From assembly GCF_005233835.1 (NCBI RefSeq), contig NZ_SZQA01000007.1, positions 1 to 64,000 on the forward strand: DNA of 64,000 bases, read 5' to 3'. Under the pieces are notes generated by a model. It saw only the letters and a list, made by a program, of their open reading frames with translations. It made no database searches and was not told the origin of the DNA. The position numbers were made by a program, and so were the translations under genes. The DNA comes from Herbidospora galbida (GTDB lineage Bacteria > Actinomycetota > Actinomycetes > Streptosporangiales > Streptosporangiaceae). This document shows, piece by piece, positions 18,259 to 28,447 of the stretch (the stretch's first letter is position 1; the number at the start of each line of letters is the position of its first letter).

Positions 18259-21200
18259 TCGGTCTCCCGTTCGTCGAGCAGCTCGGCCAGCAGGCGCACC
18301 GTGGGGCACTCCAGCAGTCCCGTCACCGGGACCGACGCGTTCAGCGACGTGCGGATCCTGGTGGTCAGCTCGATCGCGAGGAGCGAGTGGCCGCCCAGCT
18401 CGAAGAAGTTGTCGGTGGCGCCGATCGGCTCGATGCCCAGCACCCGCGACCAGATGCCGGCCAGCGCGGCCTCGGTGCCCTCCCTCGGTTCCACGTAGGG
18501 GTTGTTGAGATCCGGCCTCGGATGGCGCTCCTGGTCGTCCGGGGTGTCCTCGGCGCTGTGGATGTCGCCGGTGACCCACTGCGCCAGCCGGCCTTCCAGC
18601 GGACCGGTCGAGATGACCAGATGGCCGACCCGGTCGGTGGCCGACAGGGCCCGCTCGAAGACGTCGACGCCTTCCGCCGGGGCCATCGCGAAGCCGACCA
18701 CGGCCTCGCTGTGGCCTTCCAGACGGCCGGCGTCGATGCTCCAGGTGTCCCAGTCGACGGTCACCCAGCGGGCTCCGCCCGCCACCCGGGACTGCCGGAT
18801 GTAGGCGTCCAGCGCCGCGTTGGCCGCGGCGTACGGCGCGAGCGTCATGCCGCCCAGCACCGCCGCGATGGACGACAGCGTGATCCGCCGCTCGGCGGCG
18901 TGCCCGCCGAGCACCTTCTCCAGCACGTGGAAGCCCCTGACCTTGGTGGACAGGTGGGCGTCGCACTGGGCGCGGTCCATCAGGTGGGCGAAGTTGAAGT
19001 ACGCCCCGTCCTGCACGCCCGCGCCGTGCACCACCACGTCGATCCCGCCGAACCGCTCGACCGCGGCCTCGACCACGGCCGCCATCCGCTCCTCGTCCGC
19101 CACGTCCGCGGACAGGCAGAGCACGGTCGCGCCCCGGCTCTCCAGGTCCAGGATGTTGCGGATGTGCCGGGCGGTGCGCTCGCCGCCGGGGGGCGGCTCG
19201 GCCAGGAACGCCGCCCACTCCTCGCGGGGCGGCAGCGGCGACCGTGCGGTCAGGACCAGGTTGCAGCCGTACGCGGCGGCCAGGTGCCGGGAGAGCACGA
19301 GCCCGACGTCGCCGAGGCCACCGGTGATCAGCACGGTCTCGCCGTCTCTGATCGGGCGGGTCTCGTCGGTCGGCTCCTCGATCGGGAACTGCTCGTAGGT
19401 CCGCAGCCAGGTCTCGCCGGCGCGGACCGCGACCGGGCCCTCGTGCGGGGCCAGGATCGCGGCGAGGATCTGGACGGACTCGTCGCCGGCCGCCAGGGGG
19501 TCGGCGTCGATCGTGCGGGCCCGGATCCGGGGGTTCTCCTGGGCCAGGCTGGGGGCCAGCGCCGCCAGCGTGGAGTGCTCCGGGTGGCGCAGGTCCGAGC
19601 CGAGCACACCGACCCCCCCCGAGGTGAGCAGGGCGAGCTCGGCGCGCGGCGCGGAGCCGCTGTTGTCGACCAGTTCCCTGGCCAGTGCCAGCACGGAGTA
19701 GAAGCCGCGGCGCTGTTCGGCGTCGAAGTGCCCGGCCGGGTCCTGACCCGGTCCCGGCTCGGTCGCGCCCAGGCTGAACCCGTGGACGATCGCGCGGGGC
19801 GCGACCAGCAGCGAGTACAGCAGCTCGGCCATGTCATCGGGCTGGTCCAGCCGGATGGTGAAATCTCCGGAGTCGTCCTGATCGAAGCTCTCGCCGCTCC
19901 GTACCGCCGTGACCTCGGCGCCCGCCGCGTTCAACCGGTCGATCAGGGCCTCGCCCCGGGCGTCGTCGGCGAAGACCAGCCAGGGACCGGCCGCCCGCAG
20001 CCGCTCGTCCAGGTCGGCGACCGCGAACGGCCGCTGCCTCCAGGTCGGCAGGTACGTCCACTTCGACCGGTCGAACGTCTTGTCGTTGCTCACCGGGGCG
20101 GCCTGCGTGCTCGGGTTGGCCTTCACCCAGTAGCGGCGCTTCTGCCACGGGTAGGTGGGCAGCTCGACCCTGCGGCCCGCGCCCCGGTGCAACGCGGTCC
20201 AGTCGATCGCGCTGCCGGCCTGCCACAGCCGGGCCAGCGTGGCCAGCAGCCACTCGGCCGCGGGCACCCCGTCGACGGGGGCGACGGCGATCTCCTCCGA
20301 CGCCTGACCGGCGTCCTCGCGCGACACCTGGACGCCGAGCCGCCGCAGCCCGTCCGCCAGCGCGCCGACCGCGTCGTGCCGGTCGGTGCCGTCCTCGATG
20401 CCGATCACGGCGTCGACCGCCGCGAGCAGCTCCGGCCACCAGGCCTCCGGCACGCCCTCCGGCGTGACCAGGCGCACCTTCGGGTTCCGGCGCTGGGTCT
20501 TGGCGTTGATCCAGCGGGAGGGGTCGGTCAGCGCCACGACCGCGTCGTCGCGGTCGGCGACCACGACCGCGCGCCGCAGCGCGAACCCGCCGCGCGACAT
20601 CTGCAGCGTGAACGCCACGTCCGCGATGTCCTCGCCGGAGTCACCGGCCAGATGACCGGCCAGGCGCTCGCCGAGCTCGTTGAGCGCGTTCTCGTCGCCC
20701 GCCGAGAACGTCAGCAGGTGCGGGCCCCGCCGGTGCGGGAGGGCCGGGCGCGGCGGCGCCTGCTCCAGCACCACGTGCGCGTTGGTCCCGCCGAGGCCGA
20801 ACGAGCTGACCCCGGCCCGGCGCGGGTGCGGACCCTCCGGCCACGGCCGGTGCTCGGTCAGCACGGTGAACCGGTCCTGCGCGGTGGCCAGGGCCGGGTT
20901 CGGCTGGGCGTAGTCCGGCACACCCTGGAGCAGCTCGTGCTTGAGGCTCAGCGCGGCCCGCATCAGACCGGTCACGCCGGAGGCCCGGTCGAGGTGGCCC
21001 AGGCTCGGCTTCAGCGAACCGAGCACGGCCGGGGTCTCACGCGGCTGGGTGAACACCCGGTTCATCGCGGCCAGCTCGATCGAGTCGCCCAGCATGGTGC
21101 CGGTGGCGTGGCACTCGACGTAGCCGATGGTGTCGGGCTTGACCCCGGCCACGCCGAGCGCCGACTCGATCACGTCGGCCTGGCCGTCCACGCCCGGCGC

Positions 21201-22049
21201 GGTGTAACCGGCCCGCATCCGGCCGTCGTTGTTGGAGGCCGAGCCGAGGATGACGGCGTGGATCACGTCGCCGTCGGCGAGCGCGTCCGACATGCGCTTG
21301 AGCGCCACCGTGCCGACGCCGCTGCCCATCACGGTGCCGCCCGCCTCGGCGTCGAAGCTGCGGACCCTCCCGTCCGGCGACATGATGCCGCCCTGCTCGT
21401 ACAGGTAGCCGGCCGGCTGGGGGAGCGGCGTGAACGCGCCGCCCGCCAGCGCCATGTCGCACTCGTACGTCAGCAGGCTCTGGCACGCCAGGTGCACCGC
21501 CACCAGCGACGTCGAGCAGAACGTCTGCACCGACACCGCCGGTCCGCGCAGCCCCAGCTTGTACGACACCAGCGAGGCCAGCGAGTCACGCTCGTTGCCG
21601 ATCGCCATCAGCATCGCGCCGCCCGGCGCGTTGGCCAGATGGAAGATGTTCTTCACCACGTAGTCGGGGAACCCGCACCCGCCGAACACCGCGACCTGTC
21701 CCGGCACGTCGGTGGGGCAGTAGCCGGCGCTCTCCAGGGCCTCCCACGAGGTCTCCAGGAACAGCCGGTGCTGCGGGTCCATCATCTCGGCCTCGCGGGG
21801 GTTGATCCCGAAGACCCCCGCGTCGAACATCTCCAGGTCGGTCAGCGGGCCGCCGATCCGCACGTAGCGCGGGTCGGCGATCAGGCCGGGCTCGACGCCG
21901 GTCTCGCGCAGCTCCGCGTCGGTGATCTCGCGCAGCCCCTTGATCCCGGACAGTACGTTGCGCCACAGGTCGGCGACGCTGTCGGCGCCCGGGAAACGAC
22001 CGGACATGCCGATCAGGGCCACCGCCGAGGCGTAGTCGGTTTCGGTCAT
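18255..22049 (-). CDS. Type I polyketide synthase module lacking an AT domain (KS-[no AT]-KR-ACP)
   Basis: A 1264-residue single-module PKS. The KS has Cys178 ([10 protein letters not shown]), VECHATGT (variant of VEAHGTGT) and [10 protein letters not shown]. After the KS-AT linker (VAFTLQM, near residue 470) the roughly 300-residue AT is replaced by about 80 residues without any GxSxG or HAFH motif (about 20260-20535). The usual post-AT linker [14 protein letters not shown] follows. The KR is complete ([26 protein letters not shown]) and the ACP Ser1222 lies in [10 protein letters not shown]. The protein stops right after the ACP (LLDERETE) with no basic docking tail and no TE, suggesting it acts last. 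The start overlaps the stop of the upstream PKS by 4 bp. Extender loading must come from an AT in trans or from another module. Confidence 0.95.
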   Translation of the reverse strand: MTETDYASAVALIGMSGRFPGADSVADLWRNVLSGIKGLREITDAELRETGVEPGLIADPRYVRIGGPLTDLEMFDAGVFGINPREAEMMDPQHRLFLETSWEALESAGYCPTDVPGQVAVFGGCGFPDYVVKNIFHLANAPGGAMLMAIGNERDSLASLVSYKLGLRGPAVSVQTFCSTSLVAVHLACQSLLTYECDMALAGGAFTPLPQPAGYLYEQGGIMSPDGRVRSFDAEAGGTVMGSGVGTVALKRMSDALADGDVIHAVILGSASNNDGRMRAGYTAPGVDGQADVIESALGVAGVKPDTIGYVECHATGTMLGDSIELAAMNRVFTQPRETPAVLGSLKPSLGHLDRASGVTGLMRAALSLKHELLQGVPDYAQPNPALATAQDRFTVLTEHRPWPEGPHPRRAGVSSFGLGGTNAHVVLEQAPPRPALPHRRGPHLLTFSAGDENALNELGERLAGHLAGDSGEDIADVAFTLQMSRGGFALRRAVVVADRDDAVVALTDPSRWINAKTQRRNPKVRLVTPEGVPEAWWPELLAAVDAVIGIEDGTDRHDAVGALADGLRRLGVQVSREDAGQASEEIAVAPVDGVPAAEWLLATLARLWQAGSAIDWTALHRGAGRRVELPTYPWQKRRYWVKANPSTQAAPVSNDKTFDRSKWTYLPTWRQRPFAVADLDERLRAAGPWLVFADDARGEALIDRLNAAGAEVTAVRSGESFDQDDSGDFTIRLDQPDDMAELLYSLLVAPRAIVHGFSLGATEPGPGQDPAGHFDAEQRRGFYSVLALARELVDNSGSAPRAELALLTSGGVGVLGSDLRHPEHSTLAALAPSLAQENPRIRARTIDADPLAAGDESVQILAAILAPHEGPVAVRAGETWLRTYEQFPIEEPTDETRPIRDGETVLITGGLGDVGLVLSRHLAAAYGCNLVLTARSPLPPREEWAAFLAEPPPGGERTARHIRNILDLESRGATVLCLSADVADEERMAAVVEAAVERFGGIDVVVHGAGVQDGAYFNFAHLMDRAQCDAHLSTKVRGFHVLEKVLGGHAAERRITLSSIAAVLGGMTLAPYAAANAALDAYIRQSRVAGGARWVTVDWDTWSIDAGRLEGHSEAVVGFAMAPAEGVDVFERALSATDRVGHLVISTGPLEGRLAQWVTGDIHSAEDTPDDQERHPRPDLNNPYVEPREGTEAALAGIWSRVLGIEPIGATDNFFELGGHSLLAIELTTRIRTSLNASVPVTGLLECPTVRLLAELLDERETE
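20260..20535 (-). other. Site of the missing AT domain in the single-module PKS
   Basis: Within the PKS at 18255-22049, the stretch between the KS-AT linker and the post-AT linker is only about 80 residues (from [15 protein letters not shown] to the [17 protein letters not shown] linker). The other three modules have about 300 residues of AT here. No nucleophile elbow or HAFH motif is present. The reading frame is intact, so this looks like an evolved or precise deletion rather than a fresh frameshift. Confidence 0.85.
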
Positions 22050-25000
22050 GACGTCCTTCCGCTCCGGAGCATGTTCCGCCGCTGTTCGATGCGCGAGGTG
22101 CGCTGCTGTTCGCGCACGTCGGCCGTCTGCTCTTCCTTGGCCTCGCCCGCGGTGGCCGCTTCGGCGAGCGACGAGATCGTGGGCGACTGGTAGAGGATGT
22201 GCGGTGGGAGGTAGGTCAGGCCGAGCGCCTTCCGGACCTCCGTGATGATCTCCATGCCCAGCAGCGAGTTGCCGCCCAGCTCGAAGAAGTTGTCGTGCAC
22301 CCCGACCGACTCCAGGCCGAGCGCCTCGGTCCACACCTCGGCGATCTTCTCCTCGGCCTCGTTCTGCGGCTCCACGAACGCGGTCGACAGGTCCGGCCTG
22401 GGGTGCCGGCCGAAGGCGTCCCTGAGCTTCTTGACCGTCGCCTGGTGGCTCTCGATGGACGACTTGCGGCTCATCGCCACCAGCGGCGCGAAGTCCTGGG
22501 TGGAGGCGACCACGTGCCGTTCACCGCTGTTCAGCACCCGGACGAGGGTCTCGAAGCCGTCCTCGAAGCTGAGCCCGAACAGGCCCCGGTACCAGGTGAA
22601 GTACTGCTTGGAGCCCTCGTCGTAGTTCTCGAGGCCCTCCGTCCAGCCGTTCCAGGTCCACTCACACCAGTCGACCGAGGTGACCAGCGCGCCGGGCAGC
22701 GGGTCGCTGAGCGCGAAGGAGTCCAGGAACGCGTTGGCCGCGCAGTAGTCGACCTGGCCGGCGCCGCCGCCGGTGGCGGAGGTGGTGGAGGAGTAGAGGG
22801 CGAGGAAGTCGACCGGCACGTCCTTCAGCACCTCGGCCAGGGCCAGCGAACCGGCCACCTTCGGCGCGAGCGTGCGCTCGATGTCGGCCACCGTCTTGAA
22901 CTGCATCAGGCCCACCGCCGGCACGCCCGCGCAGTGCAGGACGCCGTTGAGCTCGCCGAACCGCTCGATCGCCGCGTCGACCGCCCGCCGCACGTCCGCG
23001 ACCTTGGACACGTCGCCGGCCACCGTGACGACCTCGGTGCCGTTCGCCTCCAGGCGGCGCAGGCCCTCGACCCGCCGCCGCACCTCGTCGGCCGTGGTGG
23101 GGGCGGCCAGGATCTGGCTCCACTGCTCCTTCGGCGGGACCGCGGTGCGTCCCATCAGGACCAGGTTGGCCTGGTACTTCGCGGCCAGCAGCTCGGCCAT
23201 GCCCAGGCCGATGCCGCCCAGACCGCCGGTCACCAGGTACGTCCCGCCGCGCCGCACGTCCACGACCGGGGTGGTTCGGTCGATGTTGGCGGCGTCCAGC
23301 ACCTCGTAGCCCGGCGTCCAGCGGCGGCCTTCGCGCAGCGCGACGACCTGGTCGGCGGGGTCGGCCCGCAGCTCGGCCAGCAGCCCCCGCAGGGCGGCCG
23401 GTCCGGTGCCGGCGTCGATGTCGATCAGGCGGGTTTTGACCCTCGGGTACTCGACGGGGATGAGCCGGGTCGGGCCGAGCAGCGTGTTGCGCTCGGGGAG
23501 GATGTCGTCGCCGGTCAGTACCTTCTGGCTGCCGACGGTGACGATGTCCAGCGCCCAGGTCGGCAGGCCGAGGTCGACCGCGGCCCTGGCGAACGAGACC
23601 AGCGTGTACAGGCCGCGCTTCAGGCACTCCTGGGTGGCGTCGCCGTCGGCGGGGGCCGGGTCGGCCGTCCACAGGTGCACGACCCGCTCCGGCGCGAAGT
23701 CACGGCCGCCGAGCGTCCGCAGGGCGGCGACGAGGTCGTCCTGCGAGCCGGGGCGGACGACGAAGCCGTCGGGGGTGTCGGCGTAGGCGTCGCCGGGCCG
23801 GACCAGGACGACCTCGTGGCCGAGCGCGTCCAGTGCGGCGCGTAAGGAATCGGTCAGCGTGTCGGCCAGACCGGCGTCGGTGAAGAGCAGCCACTTGGTC
23901 TGCTCCTCCTCGCGCACCAGCTGGGGCGCGGTCTGCCGCCACACCGGGACGTTGATCCACCGCTCGTCCGGCAGGCGGGGCAGCGCGGTCGCGATGCTCG
24001 TGGGGTCGCTCTCGTCGAGCATGGGCACGCCGGTGTTCAGCGCCGACTGGTCGATCTCCAGCCAGTAGTCCTGGCGCTCGAACGGATAGGTCGGCAGCGG
24101 CACCCGGCCGGGCGTCCAGCCGGTGTCGGAGCCGGTGTGCAGGGCGTCCCAGTCGATGGGCACCCCGGCCAGCCAGAGTTTGCCGACGGCCGTCGCGGTG
24201 GCGGCGAGCGTCTCCACCTGGTCGCCCTGGCCGGGCAGGGTGGTGACGATCAGCGGCCACTGGTTGCGGTCGCAGTCGGGGTGGCCGCGGGTCAGCGCGC
24301 CGAGCGACTGCCCGGGGCCGATCTCGGTCAGGGCCATGTCGCCGCCGCGCAGCACGTGCGCGAGCCCGGCGCCGAACTCGACCGTCTCGCACATGTGGCG
24401 GGCCCAGTAGCCGGGGTCGGTGACGAGCTCGGCGGTGGCGATCTCGCCGGTGACGTTGCTGACGTAGGGGATGGCCGGCGGGTTCAGCGTCACGTTCGCG
24501 CTGATCCAGGAGGTCAGCTCGGCCGCGACCGGTTCGAGCATCCGGGAGTGGAAGGCGTGCGTGGTCTGGAGGCGGCGGCAGCCGATCTCGGCCGCTCTGA
24601 GCCGCGCCGCGGCGGCCTCGACGCTCTCCTCCGGCCCGGCCAGCACGAGCTGCGAGCCGGTGCGGACCGCGACGTCGAGGTCGAGGTCACCCAGCACCGC
24701 CTTCAGCCGCCTCTCGTCGGCGGCCACGGCCAGCATGCCGCCCTCCGGCTGGGAGGTGATCAGCTTGGCCCGGTAGGCGACCAGCTTGAGCGCGTCGGCC
24801 AGTGACAGCACCCCGGACAGGCAGGCCGCGACGTACTCGCCGAGGCTGTAGCCGACCATGATCTCCGGCTTGACGCCCCAGCTCATCAGCAGCCGGGCCA
24901 GCGCGTACTCGGCGACGAACACGGCGGGCTGGATGAGATGCGCGTTCGGGGCCGATCTGGGGGAGGCGTCTGTGGTCCGCCCGAGCAGCGTGGCCAGGTC

Positions 25001-26761
25001 GGGGGCGGTCGCGGGTCCGGCCGGGACGAAGACGTCCGACAGCTGGGACGCCTCGGTGAGGCCCAGCAGGCTGACGCACTCGTCCACGTCCGCGCGGAAG
25101 GCGGGCTCGGCCCCGTAGAGGGCGGCGACCATGCCCGGATACTGCTCGCCGACGCCGGCGATCAGGAACCCGGTCTTGCGGCCGACCGCCGTGTCGGTGC
25201 GGCCCAGCGGCCCGGCCGGGTCCGCGAGCAGCGCGGCGGCCCTGGCGTTGCCGTCGGCGATGACGACCTTGCGGTGGTTGAAGACCTTGCGGCCCTTCTG
25301 GAGGGTGTAGGCGACGTCGCCCAGGTCCAGGCCGGGATCGGCGGCGATGCGCTCGCCCAGGCGGGCCGCCATCCGCTCGGCGGAGGCGGCCGACCGGGCC
25401 GACACCGGGAGGATCTGCCAGCGGCGGGGCCGCTCCCGGCGCGCGGCCGGGACGGGGGCCTCGACGATGATCGCGTGCGCGTTCGTGCCGCCCATGCCGA
25501 GCGAGCTGATCCCGGCGACGCGCGGCCGGTCGGCGCTGCGCGGCCAGGGGGTGGGCTGGGCCGTGACGTAGAACGGGCTGGTCTCGAAGTCGATCTCGGG
25601 GTTCGGCGAGGTGTAGTGCAGCGTCCCCGGGATCAGCTCGTGCCGCAGCGACTGGACGACCTTGATCAGGCCGGTCACGCCGGAGGCGCGGTCGAGGTGG
25701 CCGACGTTCGGCTTGATCGAGCCGAGGATGCAGTACTGCTTCTTCTCGGTCTGGCCGAACGCCCTGGTCAGGGCCGCGACCTCCATCGGGTCGCCGACCT
25801 CCGTGGCGGTGCCGTGCGCCTCGACGTACGAGATCTGCGACGGGTGCACGCCCGCCTTCTCGATCGCCTTGGCCACGCAGCGGCGCTGGCCGTCGATGCT
25901 GGGAGCCAGGTAGCTGAACTTCATCGCGCCGTCGTTGTTGATCGTCGAGGCGCGGATCACCGCGAGCACGGTGTCGCGGTCCTCGATCGCCTTGCCCAGG
26001 CGCTTCAGCGCGACCACGGCCGCGCCGTCGCCGAACATGCTGCCCCGGCCCTGCGCGTCGAAGGTCCGCACATGGCCGTCGGGCGACTCCTGGCCGCCCT
26101 CCTCCCAGAGGTAGCCGGTCCGGTCCGGAATCCGGACCGACACGCCGCCCGCGAGCGCCATGTCGCACTCGTCCCGGCGCAGCGCCTCACTGGCCAGGTG
26201 CACCGCGACCAGCGAGGTCGAGCAGAACGTCTGCACGGTCACGCTCGGCCCGGACAGGTCCAGCCGGAACGACACGTTCGTGGCCAGCGAGTCCTTGTCG
26301 TTGCCGATCATCAGCGCGGACGTGTCGATGCCCATGGCGAACGCCTGCAGCCGGGTCAGCAGGTAGCCGCTGATGTTCATGCCGGCGAACACGCCGACCG
26401 AGCCGCGGCTCTCCGGCGAGCCGTACCCGGCCGACTCCAGGACCTCCCACACGCATTCGAGGAAGAGCCGCTGCTGCGGATCGGCCAGCGTGGCCTCGCG
26501 CGGGTTGTAGCCGAAGAACGCCGCGTCGAAGCCGCGGATGTCGTCGAGAATCGGCCGGCTCCGGACATAGTTCGGCTTCGAGAACGTCGCCGCCGGCACG
26601 CCCGCCTCAATCAGTTCCTCATCCGAGAAACGCGTGAAGGATTCGACGCCGGTGCTGATGTTCCGCCAGAACTTCTCGACGTCATCGGCTCCCGGGAATC
26701 GACCGGCCATGCCGATGATCGCAATATCGGAATCGTCCACGGGTGGATGTTGCTGCGTCAT
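22046..26761 (-). CDS. Type I polyketide synthase, one module (KS-AT-KR-ACP)
   Basis: A 1571-residue protein starting at ATG 26761 (MTQQHPPVDDSD), preceded by a GGGG-rich site; a GTG 18 bp further upstream is also open. KS Cys180 ([10 protein letters not shown]), VEAHGTAT and [10 protein letters not shown] are present. The AT has IAGVGEQYPGM, Ser639 in GYSLGEY and HAFHS. The KR has VTGGLGGIG, YSSTTSATGG and VDYCAAN. ACP Ser1499 lies in ELGGNSLLGMEI. A long charged tail with [15 protein letters not shown] follows the ACP and may dock to the AT-less PKS, whose start overlaps this stop by 4 bp. It lies 39 bp downstream of the ABC permease gene, so exporter and PKS are probably co-transcribed. 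Confidence 0.97.
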   Translation of the reverse strand: MTQQHPPVDDSDIAIIGMAGRFPGADDVEKFWRNISTGVESFTRFSDEELIEAGVPAATFSKPNYVRSRPILDDIRGFDAAFFGYNPREATLADPQQRLFLECVWEVLESAGYGSPESRGSVGVFAGMNISGYLLTRLQAFAMGIDTSALMIGNDKDSLATNVSFRLDLSGPSVTVQTFCSTSLVAVHLASEALRRDECDMALAGGVSVRIPDRTGYLWEEGGQESPDGHVRTFDAQGRGSMFGDGAAVVALKRLGKAIEDRDTVLAVIRASTINNDGAMKFSYLAPSIDGQRRCVAKAIEKAGVHPSQISYVEAHGTATEVGDPMEVAALTRAFGQTEKKQYCILGSIKPNVGHLDRASGVTGLIKVVQSLRHELIPGTLHYTSPNPEIDFETSPFYVTAQPTPWPRSADRPRVAGISSLGMGGTNAHAIIVEAPVPAARRERPRRWQILPVSARSAASAERMAARLGERIAADPGLDLGDVAYTLQKGRKVFNHRKVVIADGNARAAALLADPAGPLGRTDTAVGRKTGFLIAGVGEQYPGMVAALYGAEPAFRADVDECVSLLGLTEASQLSDVFVPAGPATAPDLATLLGRTTDASPRSAPNAHLIQPAVFVAEYALARLLMSWGVKPEIMVGYSLGEYVAACLSGVLSLADALKLVAYRAKLITSQPEGGMLAVAADERRLKAVLGDLDLDVAVRTGSQLVLAGPEESVEAAAARLRAAEIGCRRLQTTHAFHSRMLEPVAAELTSWISANVTLNPPAIPYVSNVTGEIATAELVTDPGYWARHMCETVEFGAGLAHVLRGGDMALTEIGPGQSLGALTRGHPDCDRNQWPLIVTTLPGQGDQVETLAATATAVGKLWLAGVPIDWDALHTGSDTGWTPGRVPLPTYPFERQDYWLEIDQSALNTGVPMLDESDPTSIATALPRLPDERWINVPVWRQTAPQLVREEEQTKWLLFTDAGLADTLTDSLRAALDALGHEVVLVRPGDAYADTPDGFVVRPGSQDDLVAALRTLGGRDFAPERVVHLWTADPAPADGDATQECLKRGLYTLVSFARAAVDLGLPTWALDIVTVGSQKVLTGDDILPERNTLLGPTRLIPVEYPRVKTRLIDIDAGTGPAALRGLLAELRADPADQVVALREGRRWTPGYEVLDAANIDRTTPVVDVRRGGTYLVTGGLGGIGLGMAELLAAKYQANLVLMGRTAVPPKEQWSQILAAPTTADEVRRRVEGLRRLEANGTEVVTVAGDVSKVADVRRAVDAAIERFGELNGVLHCAGVPAVGLMQFKTVADIERTLAPKVAGSLALAEVLKDVPVDFLALYSSTTSATGGGAGQVDYCAANAFLDSFALSDPLPGALVTSVDWCEWTWNGWTEGLENYDEGSKQYFTWYRGLFGLSFEDGFETLVRVLNSGERHVVASTQDFAPLVAMSRKSSIESHQATVKKLRDAFGRHPRPDLSTAFVEPQNEAEEKIAEVWTEALGLESVGVHDNFFELGGNSLLGMEIITEVRKALGLTYLPPHILYQSPTISSLAEAATAGEAKEEQTADVREQQRTSRIEQRRNMLRSGRTS

Positions 26762-26800
26762 CAACACGCCCCTATTCACCGAATTTTGAGGTGGAAATTC

Positions 26801-27595
26801 TTAGAGCAGCCCGCCGCGGCCCCAGCCGCGGGTGAGCCGGCGGATCGCGAACGCGCCGCAGACCAGCGCGATGCCCAGCAGGATCGCGGCGGGCAGCATC
26901 GTTCCGGCCGTGTCGCCGACGACGGCGGCCTGGAGCATCTTCAGGGCCCAGTAGCCCGGGGACAGCTGCGCGGCGACCTGCGCCCACTCCGGCATCAGGC
27001 TCAGCGGCACCAGCGCTCCGCCGAGCGAGCTGAGCGTCAGCGCGCCCACGTCCGCGATCACGCTGAGCTCGCCGTGGCTGCGCACGATCGCGGCCAGCAG
27101 CGCGCCGATCGCCAGCAACGTGAACGCCCAGATCAGGATGGACCCCAGCACCAGCGGGACGTTGCCGGGGACGGGCAGGCCGATGACCAGGCAGCCGTAC
27201 ACCAGCAGGATGGTCTGCTGCGCGATCATCACCAGATAGATCGGCAGGGTCTTGCCGATCAGCAGCTCGGCGGCCGGCGCCCGGCTCACCCGGAGCCGGT
27301 CCCAGGTCTTCCAGGTGCGCTCGGCCAGGATCGCGTTGCCCGCGATGGAGATCGCGAAGACCGAGAACATGACCAGCAGCCCGGTCACCACCTTGGTGGT
27401 GCCGCCCTCGACCGCCCGCACGTAGAGCGGCTTCAGGACCAGCATCAGGACCATGGGCATGACCACGTAGCTGATCGTCTGGCCGGGGTCGCGGAGCCGG
27501 ATGAGCGTGTTGTTGTTCGCCAGCGCGCGGATCCGGTAGAGGGATTCGCGCAGGGCGGCGGCCGGCCCGGCGCGGTGGCCGGTGTCAAGAAGCAT
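26801..27595 (-). CDS. ABC-2 type transporter permease
   Basis: A 264-residue membrane protein of the ABC-2 permease type. About six hydrophobic segments are visible, including the stretches around VVMPMVLMLVLKPLY, VVTGLLVMFSVFAIS and ILLGIALVCGAFAI. The central SPGYWALKMLQAAVVG region is typical of drug exporters of this class. Its start overlaps the upstream ATPase gene by 11 bp, and the PKS gene follows after 39 bp. It probably exports the polyketide product or gives self-resistance, inferred from position. Confidence 0.92.
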   Translation of the reverse strand: MLLDTGHRAGPAAALRESLYRIRALANNNTLIRLRDPGQTISYVVMPMVLMLVLKPLYVRAVEGGTTKVVTGLLVMFSVFAISIAGNAILAERTWKTWDRLRVSRAPAAELLIGKTLPIYLVMIAQQTILLVYGCLVIGLPVPGNVPLVLGSILIWAFTLLAIGALLAAIVRSHGELSVIADVGALTLSSLGGALVPLSLMPEWAQVAAQLSPGYWALKMLQAAVVGDTAGTMLPAAILLGIALVCGAFAIRRLTRGWGRGGLL

Positions 27596-28421
27596 CGCTG
27601 ACCGCCAGGGATCGGTAGAGGTCGTCCAAGGAGGGGTTGTGCACCTCGATCGTGCTGATCGGCCGCTCGGCGCGGCCCAGCAGGTCGATCAGGGTGGCCG
27701 CCGGCTGCGTGGTGGAGACGCGGACCTCCTCCTCGTTGTCGTGGATCAGCCGCACCTCCCCGGGCAGTCCGTCCACCAGCTCGTCGTAGGTGCCCCGCGC
27801 GATGATCTTTCCGTTGCGGGCCACCGCGATCGTGGCCTGCAACTCGACCAGCTCGGGCAGGTAGTGCGTGGTGTAGACGATGGCCGCGCCGTCGCCGGCG
27901 CGCTGCTTGACGACGTCGAGCATCGCCTCGCGGGTCTCCAGGTCGGCGCCCGCGGTCGGCTCGTCGAGCAGCAGCAGACCGGGCCGGTTGATCAGCGCGG
28001 TGGCCGCCTGGACCCGCCGCTGCTGCCCGCCGGACAGCCCCGCCGTCCGGCGGTCGATGAACGCGCCGAGCCTCAGCGCGACGGTCAGCTCCTCGACGGC
28101 GCTGTCGAGCGCGGCCCGGCGCAGCCCCGCGAGCTTCCCGAACAGGTTGAGGTGCTCGCGCACGGTGACGGACGGATAGAGCGCGATGTGCTGCGGCGCG
28201 ACGCCCACCCGCCCCCTGCTCGCCGACGGCGGACGTCCGTCGACGGTCACGTGACCGCCGTCCTGACGGATCAGGTACGACACGATCTCCACGAAGGTCG
28301 TCTTGCCCGCGCCGTTGTGCCCGACCAGGCCGACGATCTCACCGGCCGCCACACTCAGGCTGAATCCGTCCAGCGCCAGGACCGGGCCGTATCGCTTGAC
28401 AAGATCGATGGCTTGCAGCAA
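27585..28421 (-). CDS. ABC transporter ATP-binding protein, DrrA type
   Basis: A 278-residue ATPase with Walker A GHNGAGKTT, signature LSGGQQRR, Walker B LLLLDEPTAGAD and the H-loop TTHYLPE. It pairs with the overlapping ABC-2 permease gene downstream, as in DrrAB-type drug exporters. I place the start at TTG 28421 because a perfect AAGGAGGTGA Shine-Dalgarno lies 7 bp before it, and the family N-terminus (QAIDLVKRYG) begins right after it. A GTG nine codons upstream would put the Shine-Dalgarno inside the gene. It is the first gene of the leftward polyketide operon. Confidence 0.93.
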   Translation of the reverse strand: MLQAIDLVKRYGPVLALDGFSLSVAAGEIVGLVGHNGAGKTTFVEIVSYLIRQDGGHVTVDGRPPSASRGRVGVAPQHIALYPSVTVREHLNLFGKLAGLRRAALDSAVEELTVALRLGAFIDRRTAGLSGGQQRRVQAATALINRPGLLLLDEPTAGADLETREAMLDVVKQRAGDGAAIVYTTHYLPELVELQATIAVARNGKIIARGTYDELVDGLPGEVRLIHDNEEEVRVSTTQPAATLIDLLGRAERPISTIEVHNPSLDDLYRSLAVSDAS

Positions 28422-28425
28422 CGTG

Positions 28426-28435
28426 TCACCTCCTT
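28426..28435 (-). promoter_or_regulatory. Strong Shine-Dalgarno fixing a TTG start
   Basis: On the minus strand this reads AAGGAGGTGA, a near-perfect complement to the 3' end of 16S rRNA. The GGAGG core is 7 bases before TTG 28421, which decides the start of the ABC ATPase. Confidence 0.85.
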
Positions 28436-28447
28436 GAGTATTCACCT

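Noticed and set aside
18387-22193. A 1268-codon open frame on the plus strand
   Set aside because: It is the antisense shadow of the AT-less PKS, with no recognisable domain and GC-biased composition.
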